A stretch of DNA of 57,503 nucleotides from an uncultured Ruminococcus sp. (GTDB lineage: Bacteria; Bacillota; Clostridia; UBA1212), in assembly GCA_902792515.1 (NCBI GenBank), contig CADAZX010000005.1, positions 67,012 to 124,514 of the forward strand, written 5' to 3'. Made by a program: the position numbers and the translations under genes. Numbering within the stretch: the first letter of the stretch is position 1; each line of letters begins with the position of its first letter. Positions 1-8,495 of the stretch are shown piece after piece. The notes beneath the pieces were generated by a model, which had not been told where the DNA came from, searched no databases, and was given only the letters and a program-made list of their open reading frames with translations.

Positions 1-929
1 GCTTCGAGAAAAAGCCTAAACAGAGGGAATTTGCGAGACTCAACGTCACCTACACCGTTATGAGCAAGCGCTACCTCCGCCACCTCGTGGAAACCGGCGC
101 CGTCGACGGCTGGGATGACCCCCGTATGCCCACTCTCTGCGGTTTGAGAAGAAGAGGCTACACCCCCTCCTCCATTTTCCGCTTCGTCAAAAACGCGGGC
201 ATCGCCAAGGCGAACTCCCTTGTCGACATCGAGGCACTCGAACACTGCATCCGCGACGAGCTCAATATGAACGCCCCCCGCAGGATGTGCGTTCTCGACC
301 CTGTCAAGGTCACAGTCACGAACTATCCGCGGAATCAGATCGAATTCTTCGAGGTCGCCAACAACCCGAACGACCCTGAAGCGGGCACGAGAAGAGTTCC
401 GTTCACGCGCGAGCTCTACATCGAGCGCGCCGACTTTATGGAGAACCCGGTTCCGAAATTTTTCAGGCTAAAGCCGGACGGCGAAGTCAGGCTGGCAGGC
501 GCGTACATCGTAAAATGCACGGGCTTCGTCAAGAACTCCGACGGTTCCATAAAAGAGATCTTCTGCGAGGCCGACATGGAGACACGCAACGACATGCCGA
601 AGGACGGCCGCAAGATCAAGGGAACGATCCACTGGGTAAGCGAGAGCCGCAACATAAAGGCGCGCGTGATGCAGTACGACAAGCTCTTCACGGAGGCGAA
701 CCTTATGGACCTCCCCGAGGGCAAGACCTACAGCGACTACCTGAATCCCGACTCGGTGAAGGTTTTCGAAAACGCCCTTCTAGAGGAGAGCCTCGCGGAC
801 GCGAAGCCGGGCGACAAGTTCCAGTTCATCAGGAACGGCTACTACTGCAAGGACACGAAGAACGAAAGCACGTTCAACAGCGTTGTAGGCCTCCGCGACA
901 CGTTCAAAGAAGAGGTCGGAAACGCCTGA
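1..929 (+). CDS. glnS: Glutaminyl-tRNA synthetase, C-terminal part (5' end outside window)
   Basis: Charges tRNA-Gln with glutamine in the cytoplasm. The gene is cut by the left edge; the first whole codon is at 3 and the frame is open to the edge. The visible part begins just before the class I signature loop, seen as VMSKR in the context YTVMSKRYL, which is the GlnRS form of KMSKS. After it come the helical connector (GWDDPRMPTLCGLRRRGY) and the two anticodon-binding beta barrels. The end, with NGYYCKDTK and FNSVVGLRDTF, is typical of GlnRS and separates it from GluRS. About 309 residues are visible of a usual 550 or so. The ATG at 60 is the methionine of the signature loop and not a start. 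A strong palindromic terminator follows the stop. Confidence 0.95.
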   Translation, partial: FEKKPKQREFARLNVTYTVMSKRYLRHLVETGAVDGWDDPRMPTLCGLRRRGYTPSSIFRFVKNAGIAKANSLVDIEALEHCIRDELNMNAPRRMCVLDPVKVTVTNYPRNQIEFFEVANNPNDPEAGTRRVPFTRELYIERADFMENPVPKFFRLKPDGEVRLAGAYIVKCTGFVKNSDGSIKEIFCEADMETRNDMPKDGRKIKGTIHWVSESRNIKARVMQYDKLFTEANLMDLPEGKTYSDYLNPDSVKVFENALLEESLADAKPGDKFQFIRNGYYCKDTKNESTFNSVVGLRDTFKEEVGNA

Positions 930-950
930 AAATTTATTTTAAAATAATAT

Positions 951-990
951 GCGAAAACGGGTCCCGCCGGCCGGCGGGACCCGTTTTCGC
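951..990. terminator. Bidirectional terminator, perfect 40-bp palindrome
   Basis: The two 20-base arms 951-970 and 971-990 are exact reverse complements with no spacer. The outer ends are GCGAAAACGGG and CCCGTTTTCGC and the centre is GCCGGCCGGC. The A/T tracts inside the arms give a U-rich 3' flank in either direction, so it can end both glnS (plus) and the convergent minus-strand block that stops at 1020. Confidence 0.8.
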
Positions 991-1019
991 ATGTTGACGA
1001 TACTGTTTTTATTTGCAAA

Positions 1020-1571
1020 TCAGATTTTGTTCTGCGTCACAATGAGAACGTCCGGTCTGTTCTCCCTAAGCCACCCGCAGATCTCATTTTCGTACTCCCT
1101 TGAAACGAACAGGATGATCGCGTCTGAACTTTTTTTCGGGATAAACGATATCGTCTGCGGGCTTACCCGCACGCAAACAAACTGATCCCAGGCTTTTTTC
1201 GTGGCACTCGACCCGTCGTTATTCAGGAGCCGGAAGAATTCTTCGTCAAAAGTTAAAGTCCTGGGTTTAAAGCCTACTTTAAGACTCTTTCGCTGCGCGT
1301 TCATAGTGATGAGCGAAAACGCGTTCAGAAGCACGACAAGAGCCATGATAACAATGCCTGTTATTATCAGAAAATCCGGTTTGTTTATGATTGCCAGACC
1401 TGTAAGCAGGGCGAGCAGAACGGCGCTCGCGATAAGGAGCGCAGTAAAACGAACGTACATATTTCTGAACTGATAACGCGGGTTCTTCCACAGATTCGCC
1501 GACTGTACCGTAATGTTGACCGTTTCTTTATAAAACTCGTCGCTTGCCTGTTTGTTAAGCTCGATTACCAT
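1020..1571 (-). CDS. YcxB-like membrane protein
   Basis: 183 residues. Two adjacent transmembrane helices lie at about residues 43-62 and 68-90 (ALLIASAVLLALLTGLAII and the following hydrophobic run), followed by a soluble C-terminal domain of about 90 residues. That layout and the segment around TKKAWDQFVCVRVSPQTISFI resemble the YcxB-like family, whose function is not established. It is the last gene of the minus-strand lipid block and its start overlaps the end of the preceding hydrolase gene by 7 bases, so it is probably translated together with it. No catalytic motif is visible. Family assignment is moderate. Confidence 0.75.
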   Translation of the reverse strand: MVIELNKQASDEFYKETVNITVQSANLWKNPRYQFRNMYVRFTALLIASAVLLALLTGLAIINKPDFLIITGIVIMALVVLLNAFSLITMNAQRKSLKVGFKPRTLTFDEEFFRLLNNDGSSATKKAWDQFVCVRVSPQTISFIPKKSSDAIILFVSREYENEICGWLRENRPDVLIVTQNKI

Positions 1572-2536
1572 ATTCCGTCCTCCCCCAGTTCGTTGACAAA
1601 CACTCCGATTTCACGGTCGTACCCCTCTTCGTCGTTGATTCTGATGTGCGAGTGGCCGCCCTTGTGGAACCAGACGATCTTCTTTTTTGGCGAAACGCAC
1701 GACTCGTAGAGCTTTTTACTCTCCTCCGGCAGCGAGTAGATGTCTTTGTCGGTGTAGATGAAAAGGATCGGCCGGTCGAGCTTTTTGACGGCCTTGTAGG
1801 GGCCGTAGCTTATCGCGCGCGTGCCTGTGTTCATATATAAAAGCAGCATGACCTGGTAGCAGACCGGGAATACCGGCTTGTTCCGTTCGATCATGTGGTT
1901 CTTGAACGTCTCGAAAAAGTTCTTGTACATGCCGTCGGCGCACATCGCGACAAAATAGTCCGGGCAGTTTTCCGACGTCAGCGTGTAGATCGCGGTCGCG
2001 GAGCCGATGCAAATGCCGTGCAGGAATATTTTCGAATTCCCGAGCGTGTCGTGAAGAAGCGCGCCCCACTTGAGGACGTCGGCGTACTCCCTGCCGCCGA
2101 GCGCGTAGTATTTCCCGTCGGAAAAGCCTGTCGCCCTGCTGTCGAAAACGAGCACGTTAAAGCCGTTTGCCCTGTACGGTTCCGCGAAGTAGTAGGAGTA
2201 CGCGAGGCTCTCGGTCCTGCCGGGAATGATAATGACCGCCCTGTCGGCGCCGAAATCGTAGTACTCGCCCACGAGATGAAGGCCGTCGTTCTCGACGGAG
2301 ACGTCTTTTTTCGCAGAGGCGTACTTCTCCGCCCACTCGAGTCCCCTGTTGAACATAAGAAGCTGTTCGGGATCGGACGGGAACGAGCATTTTCTCTCGC
2401 GCTTCTCCTTTTCGGGTCTGAAAAGCGTCGCCGAGTAGACTCTCCACGCCACGTAAAACGTGAACCCTACGGAAAAGACGAGTCCCGAAGCGAGTATTAT
2501 TCCGAGTACGAGCAAAACGATTTGAAAAGGTCCCAT
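1565..2536 (-). CDS. Membrane-anchored alpha/beta hydrolase with Cys at the nucleophile position
   Basis: 323 residues: an N-terminal membrane anchor (about 5-36), then an alpha/beta-hydrolase fold. Visible landmarks are strand plus turn VLVFDSRATGFSDG (about 128-141), the nucleophile elbow LHGICIGSA with Cys176 where Ser is usual, a candidate acid Asp263 or Asp265 (IYTDKDIY) and His295 (KGGHSH). The codon is TGC. Dienelactone hydrolases use Cys here, so the protein may still be active, but the substrate is unknown. It is a distant relative of the hydrolase at 5567-6502, which keeps Ser. It sits after FakA and overlaps the YcxB-like gene. Released acyl groups or lipid esters are plausible substrates by context only. 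Confidence 0.85.
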   Translation of the reverse strand: MGPFQIVLLVLGIILASGLVFSVGFTFYVAWRVYSATLFRPEKEKRERKCSFPSDPEQLLMFNRGLEWAEKYASAKKDVSVENDGLHLVGEYYDFGADRAVIIIPGRTESLAYSYYFAEPYRANGFNVLVFDSRATGFSDGKYYALGGREYADVLKWGALLHDTLGNSKIFLHGICIGSATAIYTLTSENCPDYFVAMCADGMYKNFFETFKNHMIERNKPVFPVCYQVMLLLYMNTGTRAISYGPYKAVKKLDRPILFIYTDKDIYSLPEESKKLYESCVSPKKKIVWFHKGGHSHIRINDEEGYDREIGVFVNELGEDGIW

Positions 2537-2591
2537 GTCAATGCCTTTTTCTGCCTAAAATAAGCTAAAATATCACTGTGACCGGTGAAGG

Positions 2592-4436
2592 TCAGACTAT
2601 CGCGAAAATGTAATCCGGCGTCGACTGGCCGCCCTCCACGAGGTTGAACTCGATGTCCGGGCACGCCTCTTCGAGTGCCTCCTGAATTCTGTCCGTGACC
2701 TCCGGATCGGCGTTCCCGCCGGTGAAGACGATCGCGGTCTCGCGGTTTTCGATGTCGGGAATGTTTTTGACCGCAAGCGCGGCGACATCACCCGGGTCGT
2801 CCGGAGAAACTGCCGAGAGCTCGCCCGAGGATATCGCGATCCAGTCGCCCTCCGCGCATCGGATTCCGTTGTTGCCGTAGTTTTTGGTCGCCTTGAGAAC
2901 CGACAGCGTGGCGGCGTTTTCCGCCATCTCTGTAAGCGTTTTTACGCGTTCGTCGACCTCGAGCTGAGGGTTGTCCGCTGCGATCCCGAAGTAGCACGCG
3001 GCCTGGTTGTGAGCGCGCGCGATAAATATCCTGTCGCTGCCGGAAAGCCTTACGGCCTGCTCTGCCGCGAAAAAGATGTTGGGGTTGTCCGGAAACACGA
3101 TTATGGTTGCGTCCGGAGCGTTCGCGAGAATCGACTTGAAGCAGTCGAGAAACTCACCTGAGGAGGTGTTCATCGTCGGCCCGCCGTCGATAATGATATC
3201 CGCGCCGCACTCTGTAAGGAGCGCCTGCGCCTGTTCACCGTTCGCCACGCAGATCTTGTAGAGGTCCTTCACGGCCATAACGGTCTCTCTCTTTTTGAAG
3301 AGCTCCTCGTCGTCGATTTCAGCGAAACCGGCCGTTCCGGTGTCCGCGCCGTTACCAGCGGAGTCCGCGGCTTCTCCGGTACGGTGATCCGTGATGTCAT
3401 CCGCGCCTTTGCCCCGGCCTTCTGTCGCGGCCTGCGTCTTGCCTTCGATTCCCTGTTCGTTTTTGCCCTCACCGTAAATCGTGTTATGCTGGACGCACAT
3501 GTTTTCGAGCTTGAAGCTCACGAATTCGCCGTAGTTCTGGGCGAGCTCGATGACTCGTGCCGGTTTGAACGTGTGGACGTGGACTTTTACGCGCGAGCCG
3601 ATCTTGGATACGACGACAGACTCTCCGAGGCGCTCGAGGTCGTCGATAAACGACGCCATGTTGAACGTGGAGATGTAGTTCGTCCCCCGCATAAGCTGGA
3701 GCAGGAATTCCATACAGTAGCCGTACGTGAAAACGGTGTTTTCGTTGAAAGCGGCCGCCGAAAGGTTGACCTTCGCGGTGTTTTTGCGCTCCTCGGCAAC
3801 GGGCATCACGCCTTCAATGTACGACGGGTCGTTGAGGTACATCAGCATGCCCTCGAAAATGAGCACGAGTCCCATTCCGCCGCTGTCGACGACTCCCGCC
3901 TCTTTAAGGCACGGAAGAAGGTCCGGCGTATTCATAAGCGAAACCTTGAGGCGCGATACGTACATTCCGAGAAGAGTCTCGAAAGAGGCGTTGCGCGGAA
4001 GCTGCGGACGGATGAATTCGATCCCCTCGCGCGCGACCGTCAGAATCGTGCCTTCTTTCGGGGAGCGGCAGCCCGCGTAGGCCTGTCTGTAGGCGTGAAC
4101 GAGCGCCGCGGCCATAGAAGCCGCCGACATGGTCTCGTAGCGTCTCAGACTGCGCGCGAAGCCGTCGAAAAAGTTGGATACGATAACGCCGGAGTTGCCG
4201 CGCGCGTTGGTGATCATTCCGTCGGCGAGCGCGCGGAGATATGAGTTCAGCTTCTGCTGACCCTCCGCGTCACTGATGCCGTGCTGAACGGTAAGTCTCA
4301 TATTGGTGCCCGTGTCGCCGTCGGGAACCGGGAAAACGTTCAGGTCGTTGACCTTCTGCTCGTTCTCGCTTATTTTCTTTAACGCGCCGCGCATCATCTT
4401 CGAAAACGCGGTGCCGTCAATACGATATGTTGCCAT
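2592..4436 (-). CDS. fakA: Fatty acid kinase subunit A (DhaL/DAK2 domain, YloV family)
   Basis: FakA phosphorylates fatty acids bound to a FakB (DegV) partner, giving acyl-phosphate for the PlsX/PlsY route. The N-terminal DhaL domain has the nucleotide/Mg site motif FPVPDGDTGTNM (about 36-47) and ARGNSGVIVSNFFDG (about 78-92). The C-terminal DegV-like domain has the family features IDGGPTMN and VFPDNPN. The length of 614 is longer than the usual 550 because of a Gly/Ala/Thr/Asp-rich linker at about 320-375. The start ATG at 4436 gives the family N-terminus. A DegV gene is directly upstream, separated by a terminator-like hairpin, so it may be partly uncoupled from that gene. Confidence 0.93.
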   Translation of the reverse strand: MATYRIDGTAFSKMMRGALKKISENEQKVNDLNVFPVPDGDTGTNMRLTVQHGISDAEGQQKLNSYLRALADGMITNARGNSGVIVSNFFDGFARSLRRYETMSAASMAAALVHAYRQAYAGCRSPKEGTILTVAREGIEFIRPQLPRNASFETLLGMYVSRLKVSLMNTPDLLPCLKEAGVVDSGGMGLVLIFEGMLMYLNDPSYIEGVMPVAEERKNTAKVNLSAAAFNENTVFTYGYCMEFLLQLMRGTNYISTFNMASFIDDLERLGESVVVSKIGSRVKVHVHTFKPARVIELAQNYGEFVSFKLENMCVQHNTIYGEGKNEQGIEGKTQAATEGRGKGADDITDHRTGEAADSAGNGADTGTAGFAEIDDEELFKKRETVMAVKDLYKICVANGEQAQALLTECGADIIIDGGPTMNTSSGEFLDCFKSILANAPDATIIVFPDNPNIFFAAEQAVRLSGSDRIFIARAHNQAACYFGIAADNPQLEVDERVKTLTEMAENAATLSVLKATKNYGNNGIRCAEGDWIAISSGELSAVSPDDPGDVAALAVKNIPDIENRETAIVFTGGNADPEVTDRIQEALEEACPDIEFNLVEGGQSTPDYIFAIV

Positions 4437-4465
4437 TTGCCGCCTAAATAAATAAAAATTCGGGC

Positions 4466-4505
4466 GCGCCGGCCGCCCCTATAAAACCAAAGCGGCCGGC
4501 GGCGC
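4466..4505 (-). terminator. Hairpin terminator between the DegV and fakA genes
   Basis: The arms GCCGGCCGC (4468-4476) and GCGGCCGGC (4492-4500) form a GC-rich stem on the minus strand, followed by a T-rich tail at about 4446-4460. It would end or attenuate transcription coming from the DegV gene before fakA. Confidence 0.65.
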
Positions 4506-4554
4506 TTATTCTCCTTAAAATCAAATCAATTCACAAACCGCGCGCTAAATAGAA

Positions 4555-5478
4555 TCAGCCGCCGAGGCGCGCGAAAATTTCGCCCTCTTCCTTGAGGTCT
4601 TCGGAGATCGGCTTGCCGGTGTAGTAGCACGCCATGATTCCGGGGCCCGCGTTCGTGCCGCTGCTTCTGTAGATGTCTGTGTAGTAGATTTCCTTCGGGT
4701 TGAAGCGCTCTTTGATCATCGCGAGGAACTTCTCGGCCTGGGGTCTTCTCGCGGAGCTGGCCACGATCATGACCTGCTTTTCAGGCCCGACAACCGTTTC
4801 GCCGATGTAGTCGAGAAGGATCTTGAACGCGCTCTTTTCGCCCTTGATCTTGGTCAGAACGGTCGTCATGCCGTCCTTCGAGAAATCGCCGCAGGGCTTG
4901 ATTCCGATGAGCGTGCCCATGAACGCCTTCGAGTTCGAAATTCTGCCTTTTTTAGCGGAAAACTGAAGGTCATCATGCCAGCCGGCCTGGTGGATGCACC
5001 ACTTGATCTCTTCACAGTAGGCGGCCGTCTCCTCAATGCCGATGCCCTCTTCGCGCTTCTCCGCAGCCAGAACGGCGAGAAGTCCCGCGCCTGTCGCGAA
5101 CTTGCGCGAGTCGACTACGAATATCTTAACGTCCGGGTATTTGGCTTTCAGATCGTCTCTCGCGTTGCACGCTATATCGTAGGTGCAGCTCATTTTCGAG
5201 CTCATGCAGAAATAGAGCACGTCCTCGCCTTTTTTGGCGTGTTCCTCGAAAACAGCGGTGACCTCGGGAAGCGTCGGCGGCGCAGTCTTGTAGCCGTCGG
5301 GATTCTTCTTGAGCTTCGCGTAGAACTCTTCGCAGGACTCGTCGCCCCACTCCATCGCGGAGATTATCTCACTGCCGTCCGGAGTTGTCAGATGGCCCTT
5401 GATATACTCGATACCGAATCTTTCCCTGATCTCGGGAGCGAGATCGCACGTAATGTCGATAACAATCTTAAAACTCAT
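4555..5478 (-). CDS. DegV family fatty-acid-binding protein (FakB-like)
   Basis: DegV/FakB proteins hold a fatty acid so that FakA can phosphorylate it. The N-terminal strand and loop FKIVIDITCDLAPEIRERFG, the FCMSSKMSCTYDIACNARDDL segment (FakB ligand-binding Ser/Thr region) and VVDSRKFATGAG are typical of the family. The ATG at 5478 is preferred because GAGAGG lies 8 bases upstream; an in-frame ATG at 5493 has no good ribosome site and would add MRGIE. The product is 307 residues against a family norm of about 280-290. Pairing with fakA just downstream supports the role. Which chain it binds cannot be read from sequence. Confidence 0.92.
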   Translation of the reverse strand: MSFKIVIDITCDLAPEIRERFGIEYIKGHLTTPDGSEIISAMEWGDESCEEFYAKLKKNPDGYKTAPPTLPEVTAVFEEHAKKGEDVLYFCMSSKMSCTYDIACNARDDLKAKYPDVKIFVVDSRKFATGAGLLAVLAAEKREEGIGIEETAAYCEEIKWCIHQAGWHDDLQFSAKKGRISNSKAFMGTLIGIKPCGDFSKDGMTTVLTKIKGEKSAFKILLDYIGETVVGPEKQVMIVASSARRPQAEKFLAMIKERFNPKEIYYTDIYRSSGTNAGPGIMACYYTGKPISEDLKEEGEIFARLGG

Positions 5479-5566
5479 TTCAATACCTCTCATTTCTTGC
5501 TGCGGGCGGCGCGGTGCCGTCCGCGTTTTTAATCTAAAATTCGGAGAAAACTATGCCTTGCGCTTT

Positions 5567-6502
5567 TTAAATTCCGTACTTTTCGATAAAGCGTTTGAGG
5601 GCGTTTCCGACCTTCTCCGGGTCGGCTATAAAAGCCTCGGCGTGGCCGGCTTTTTCGACCGTGACGATGTCCTTCCTGTCCGTACCGAGCGCCTTCAGGT
5701 GGTCCTCCGACGCGGAAACCGGAACTATGACGTCGGCCTCTCCGTGGATGAAAAGCGCCGGAACTTTGCACTTGGCGAGTCTTCCGTTCATCTCCTCGCG
5801 GCCTATGTCGAAGCCGCCGAAAATGATTCCCGAAATTCTCGTCACGTTGGCGAGAAACCTGCCGAACGCGCCTATTTTGTGCATACCGTTCTTGATCGTC
5901 TCGCAGCCCGTTCTGTAGCCGCACTCGAGCGCCAAAAGCTTGACCTCGGGGTAATCCTTGAACCTGTCGGAAGCGAGGCAGATCGTGGCGGCGCCCATCG
6001 AAACGCCGAAAAGCGCGACGTCCTTCCCGCCTGTCCTGTTCCGCAGCCAGTCGAGCCACCTCAAAAGGTCGTTTTGCTCACGGATGCCGAACGTGATTAT
6101 TCTCCCGCCGCTCTCAAAGTGGGCGCGCTGCGACACCAGAAGAACGTTGTAGCCGAGATCGCGGAACGTTTTAAACGCCGCGTGGACGTTGTTGAACGGG
6201 ATCGCCTTGTATCCGTGAAACGCCACGACGGTCTTCTCATTCCCGAAGTCGTAATATCGCGCGCCGAGAGTGATCCCGTCGCCGGATTTGATCCTCACGG
6301 GTTCGTAAGGGATCGACTTAATCTCCGTGAGCGTCGCGAGGAGTCTGTCCGCGTAAGGCGCATAGTGCGTCTCCGAAAGGTCGAGCGACTCGAGGGGAAT
6401 CTCCTTCCCGCGGTGGAACGTTCTGAAAAAAGCAAAAATGAAAAGACCCGCAAGAGGCGCGGCGACAAGCACCGCTGCCGCGATAATCCAGTACATTTTC
6501 AC
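5567..6502 (-). CDS. Membrane-anchored alpha/beta hydrolase (Ser nucleophile)
   Basis: 311 residues. An N-terminal transmembrane helix (about 4-27) is followed by an alpha/beta-hydrolase fold of the YqkD/BD-FAE-like type. The nucleophile elbow is LFGVSMGAA with Ser168; the acid is probably Asp256 (IHGEADVIVPV) and the base His286 (KAGHAEAF). The oxyanion region is VVAFHGYKA. All triad members are present, so an esterase, lipase or thioesterase-like activity is likely. It lies between the ACP gene and the DegV gene in the acyl block; hydrolysis of an acyl ester or thioester is an inference from that position. Confidence 0.88.
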   Translation of the reverse strand: MKMYWIIAAAVLVAAPLAGLFIFAFFRTFHRGKEIPLESLDLSETHYAPYADRLLATLTEIKSIPYEPVRIKSGDGITLGARYYDFGNEKTVVAFHGYKAIPFNNVHAAFKTFRDLGYNVLLVSQRAHFESGGRIITFGIREQNDLLRWLDWLRNRTGGKDVALFGVSMGAATICLASDRFKDYPEVKLLALECGYRTGCETIKNGMHKIGAFGRFLANVTRISGIIFGGFDIGREEMNGRLAKCKVPALFIHGEADVIVPVSASEDHLKALGTDRKDIVTVEKAGHAEAFIADPEKVGNALKRFIEKYGI

Positions 6503-6572
6503 TCCTTTCCGCCGCCCCGTTATCGCGCGGCCGTTCTGCGTTTTTACCTATAAGTAGAGCAAACGTCTGCCG

Positions 6573-6833
6573 TCAGCCCTGCTTTTTCGCGTTTTCGATG
6601 TAGCTGACGACGTCGCCGAGCGTCTTGAAATCGCCCATGCCGACGTTGTCGAAGCTGACGCCGAACTCGTTTTCGATAATAATAATCATGTAGATCATAC
6701 CGACCGAGGACAGCCCGAAATAGTCGATGAGGCCCGATTCCTCGGTGCCTTTTTTGATCCTCTCGCTGTCTCCCGGGTTCTGGTAGATCAGTATTTCCTT
6801 AAGCTTTTCCGCTATTTCCTCACGGGTGAGCAT
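6573..6833 (-). CDS. Acyl carrier protein
   Basis: A small acidic four-helix carrier of 86 residues. The phosphopantetheine site is in GLSSVGMI, where the second Ser aligns with the Ser of the usual DSL motif; helix 2 (MIYMIIIIENEFGVSF) and the following DFKTLGDVVSYIE are typical. The ATG at 6833 follows GGAGG by 11 bases; a GTG at 6845 sits too close to that site. It stands directly downstream of an AMP ligase gene (6905-8425), which suggests that the ligase loads this carrier. It is not the housekeeping AcpP type because the DSL motif is altered. Confidence 0.9.
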   Translation of the reverse strand: MLTREEIAEKLKEILIYQNPGDSERIKKGTEESGLIDYFGLSSVGMIYMIIIIENEFGVSFDNVGMGDFKTLGDVVSYIENAKKQG

Positions 6834-6904
6834 GTTTACGTACACCTCCGAAGTTTTTATAAGCCGCCTGATTTAAGGCGATTTCGCGTTTGTCAAAACG
6901 TGTA

Positions 6905-8425
6905 TCAGCCGAACTTCTTGTATCTCTTGATCTTCATCGCCGGCGTGCGCTCGAAGTCGGAAGTGCGGACCGTAATTCTCTGCGGACGCTGGTAAGCGGG
7001 AAGAGATTCCGTCACCTTGTTAACGGCCTCCATGAGCTTCGCGTTCGCGGTCTCAGCGTCGAACTGCGCGAGTTCTGTCTTTCTGGGAACGATCTCGAGG
7101 TGGAGGAAGTGCGGGCCGTCGCCGTCGGCGTCCTCAAACAGCTGGCAGTCCTGAACGTAATTCAGCTCGTCGTAGTGAGCCTCGACCTCCGCGGGCGAGA
7201 CGTTTTCGCCGTTGGAGAGAACGATGATCTCCTTTGTCCTGCCGGTGATGTAGAGGTAGCCGTCTTCGTCGAACTTCGCGAGGTCGCCTGTCTTGAACCA
7301 GCCGTCCTCCGTGAAGGCGATCGCGTTTTCCTCAGGCGCGCCCACGTAGCCCTTCATGATGTTGACGCCCTTGATCCAGAGCTCGCCGTCGACGAGTTTG
7401 AACTCCTGGCCGGGATAAGGGATTCCGACTGATTCGGGCTTTTCGGCGGGAGTCGGGTTGCCGGAGACGAGGTTTGCAGACTCAGTGAGACCGTATCCGG
7501 GGTAGATCGTGACGCCGAGCTTGCCGCACTCGGTGATGAGATAAGGCGGAACCCACGCAGCGCCGCAAATAACATACTCTATCGTACCGAACATGTTCTT
7601 TTTAAAGAGCCTGGAGAGGCCGAGAGCCATTTCGACAAGCGCCGGAACGGTCACGAGAACGTCGGGTCTGTACGCGCCGATGTCGGCGAAAAGGTCCTTG
7701 TTGTTGCGGCAGATGCAGAGTGTGCTGCCCGTGTAGACGCTGCACATAAGGTTTCTGACGAGACCGAAAACGTGCGAGAGCGGCAGGCAGAGGATGTATC
7801 TCCTGTAGAAAACGTCCTTCAGGCTGTAGCAGCCGAAAACGGTGCCCGCGATAATATTGCGGTGGCTGAGAAGCGCGCCCTTGCTGCGTCCTGTCGTGCC
7901 GCCTGTAAACATAATCACGCAGTCGTCGTCGGGCTGAACGTCTTTGTCGTATCCGGTTTCGGGTCCCTCACCGTCAGAGAGGAGCTTCACGAAGCCGGGT
8001 TTTTTAGCCTCGGCAACAGCCAGCTTCTCCTCGAGACCGCAGCCCGAGACGATGCCCTTGAGACCGAACATCATCGACACGCCGAAAACCGTTCCCGGGT
8101 CGAGCTGAACGGGAAGCACCGCCACCGTGACGCCCATTCCGCTGAGAGCGAAAAACGCTTTGACGAAATCGGCAGAATTGGGCAGCAGAATGCCTACGCG
8201 GTCGCCCTTCACGATACCTTTTCCGGCGCAGTAGCCTCTGAGCTTCTTGATCAGGACGTCAAGCTCCGAGTAAGTAAGGACTGTTTCCTTGTCCTCGATC
8301 GCGTGCCTGTCGCCGTATGAAGCGGCCGCCTCCCACATCTCGCCCACCGATTTGTGGTAAACGAGGCGCGAAAACGTTTCGCTGTCGGTAAAACGTTCGA
8401 AAAAGCTGATGTCATTTGCCTTCAT
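6905..8425 (-). CDS. AMP-dependent acyl ligase (acyl-CoA/acyl-ACP synthetase family)
   Basis: A 506-residue ANL-superfamily adenylating enzyme. Motifs in order: P-loop MFTGGTTGRSKGALLSHRN, YPGYGLTES, the hinge GWFKTGDLAKFDEDGYLYITGR followed by TKEIIVLSNGENVSP, and the C-terminal catalytic Lys region PAMKIKRYKK. It forms acyl-AMP from a carboxylic acid and passes the acyl group to a thiol. Immediate linkage to an ACP gene makes a carrier protein a likely acceptor; fatty acids are the likely substrate because of the PlsC and Fak neighbours. The start ATG at 8425 is preceded by a GGAGG-like site. Confidence 0.9.
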   Translation of the reverse strand: MKANDISFFERFTDSETFSRLVYHKSVGEMWEAAASYGDRHAIEDKETVLTYSELDVLIKKLRGYCAGKGIVKGDRVGILLPNSADFVKAFFALSGMGVTVAVLPVQLDPGTVFGVSMMFGLKGIVSGCGLEEKLAVAEAKKPGFVKLLSDGEGPETGYDKDVQPDDDCVIMFTGGTTGRSKGALLSHRNIIAGTVFGCYSLKDVFYRRYILCLPLSHVFGLVRNLMCSVYTGSTLCICRNNKDLFADIGAYRPDVLVTVPALVEMALGLSRLFKKNMFGTIEYVICGAAWVPPYLITECGKLGVTIYPGYGLTESANLVSGNPTPAEKPESVGIPYPGQEFKLVDGELWIKGVNIMKGYVGAPEENAIAFTEDGWFKTGDLAKFDEDGYLYITGRTKEIIVLSNGENVSPAEVEAHYDELNYVQDCQLFEDADGDGPHFLHLEIVPRKTELAQFDAETANAKLMEAVNKVTESLPAYQRPQRITVRTSDFERTPAMKIKRYKKFG

Positions 8426-8458
8426 AACAACCTCCGTTAAAATTCAAGTCCATCAATC

Positions 8459-8488
8459 GCGCGCGCAACAAAATAAAAAAGCGCGCGC
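8459..8488. repeat. GC-alternating inverted repeat between ligase and acyltransferase genes
   Basis: GCGCGCGC arms at 8459-8466 and 8481-8488 enclose an A-rich loop. It could form a hairpin in the mRNA, as a weak terminator or processing site. There is no clear T-tract directly after it on the minus strand. Confidence 0.45.
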
Positions 8489-8495
8489 TCACGGT

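Noticed and set aside
3384..4244. Long plus-strand open frame opposite fakA
   Set aside because: It is the antisense shadow of a clear FakA gene; the peptide is Arg/Val/His-rich with no family pattern.
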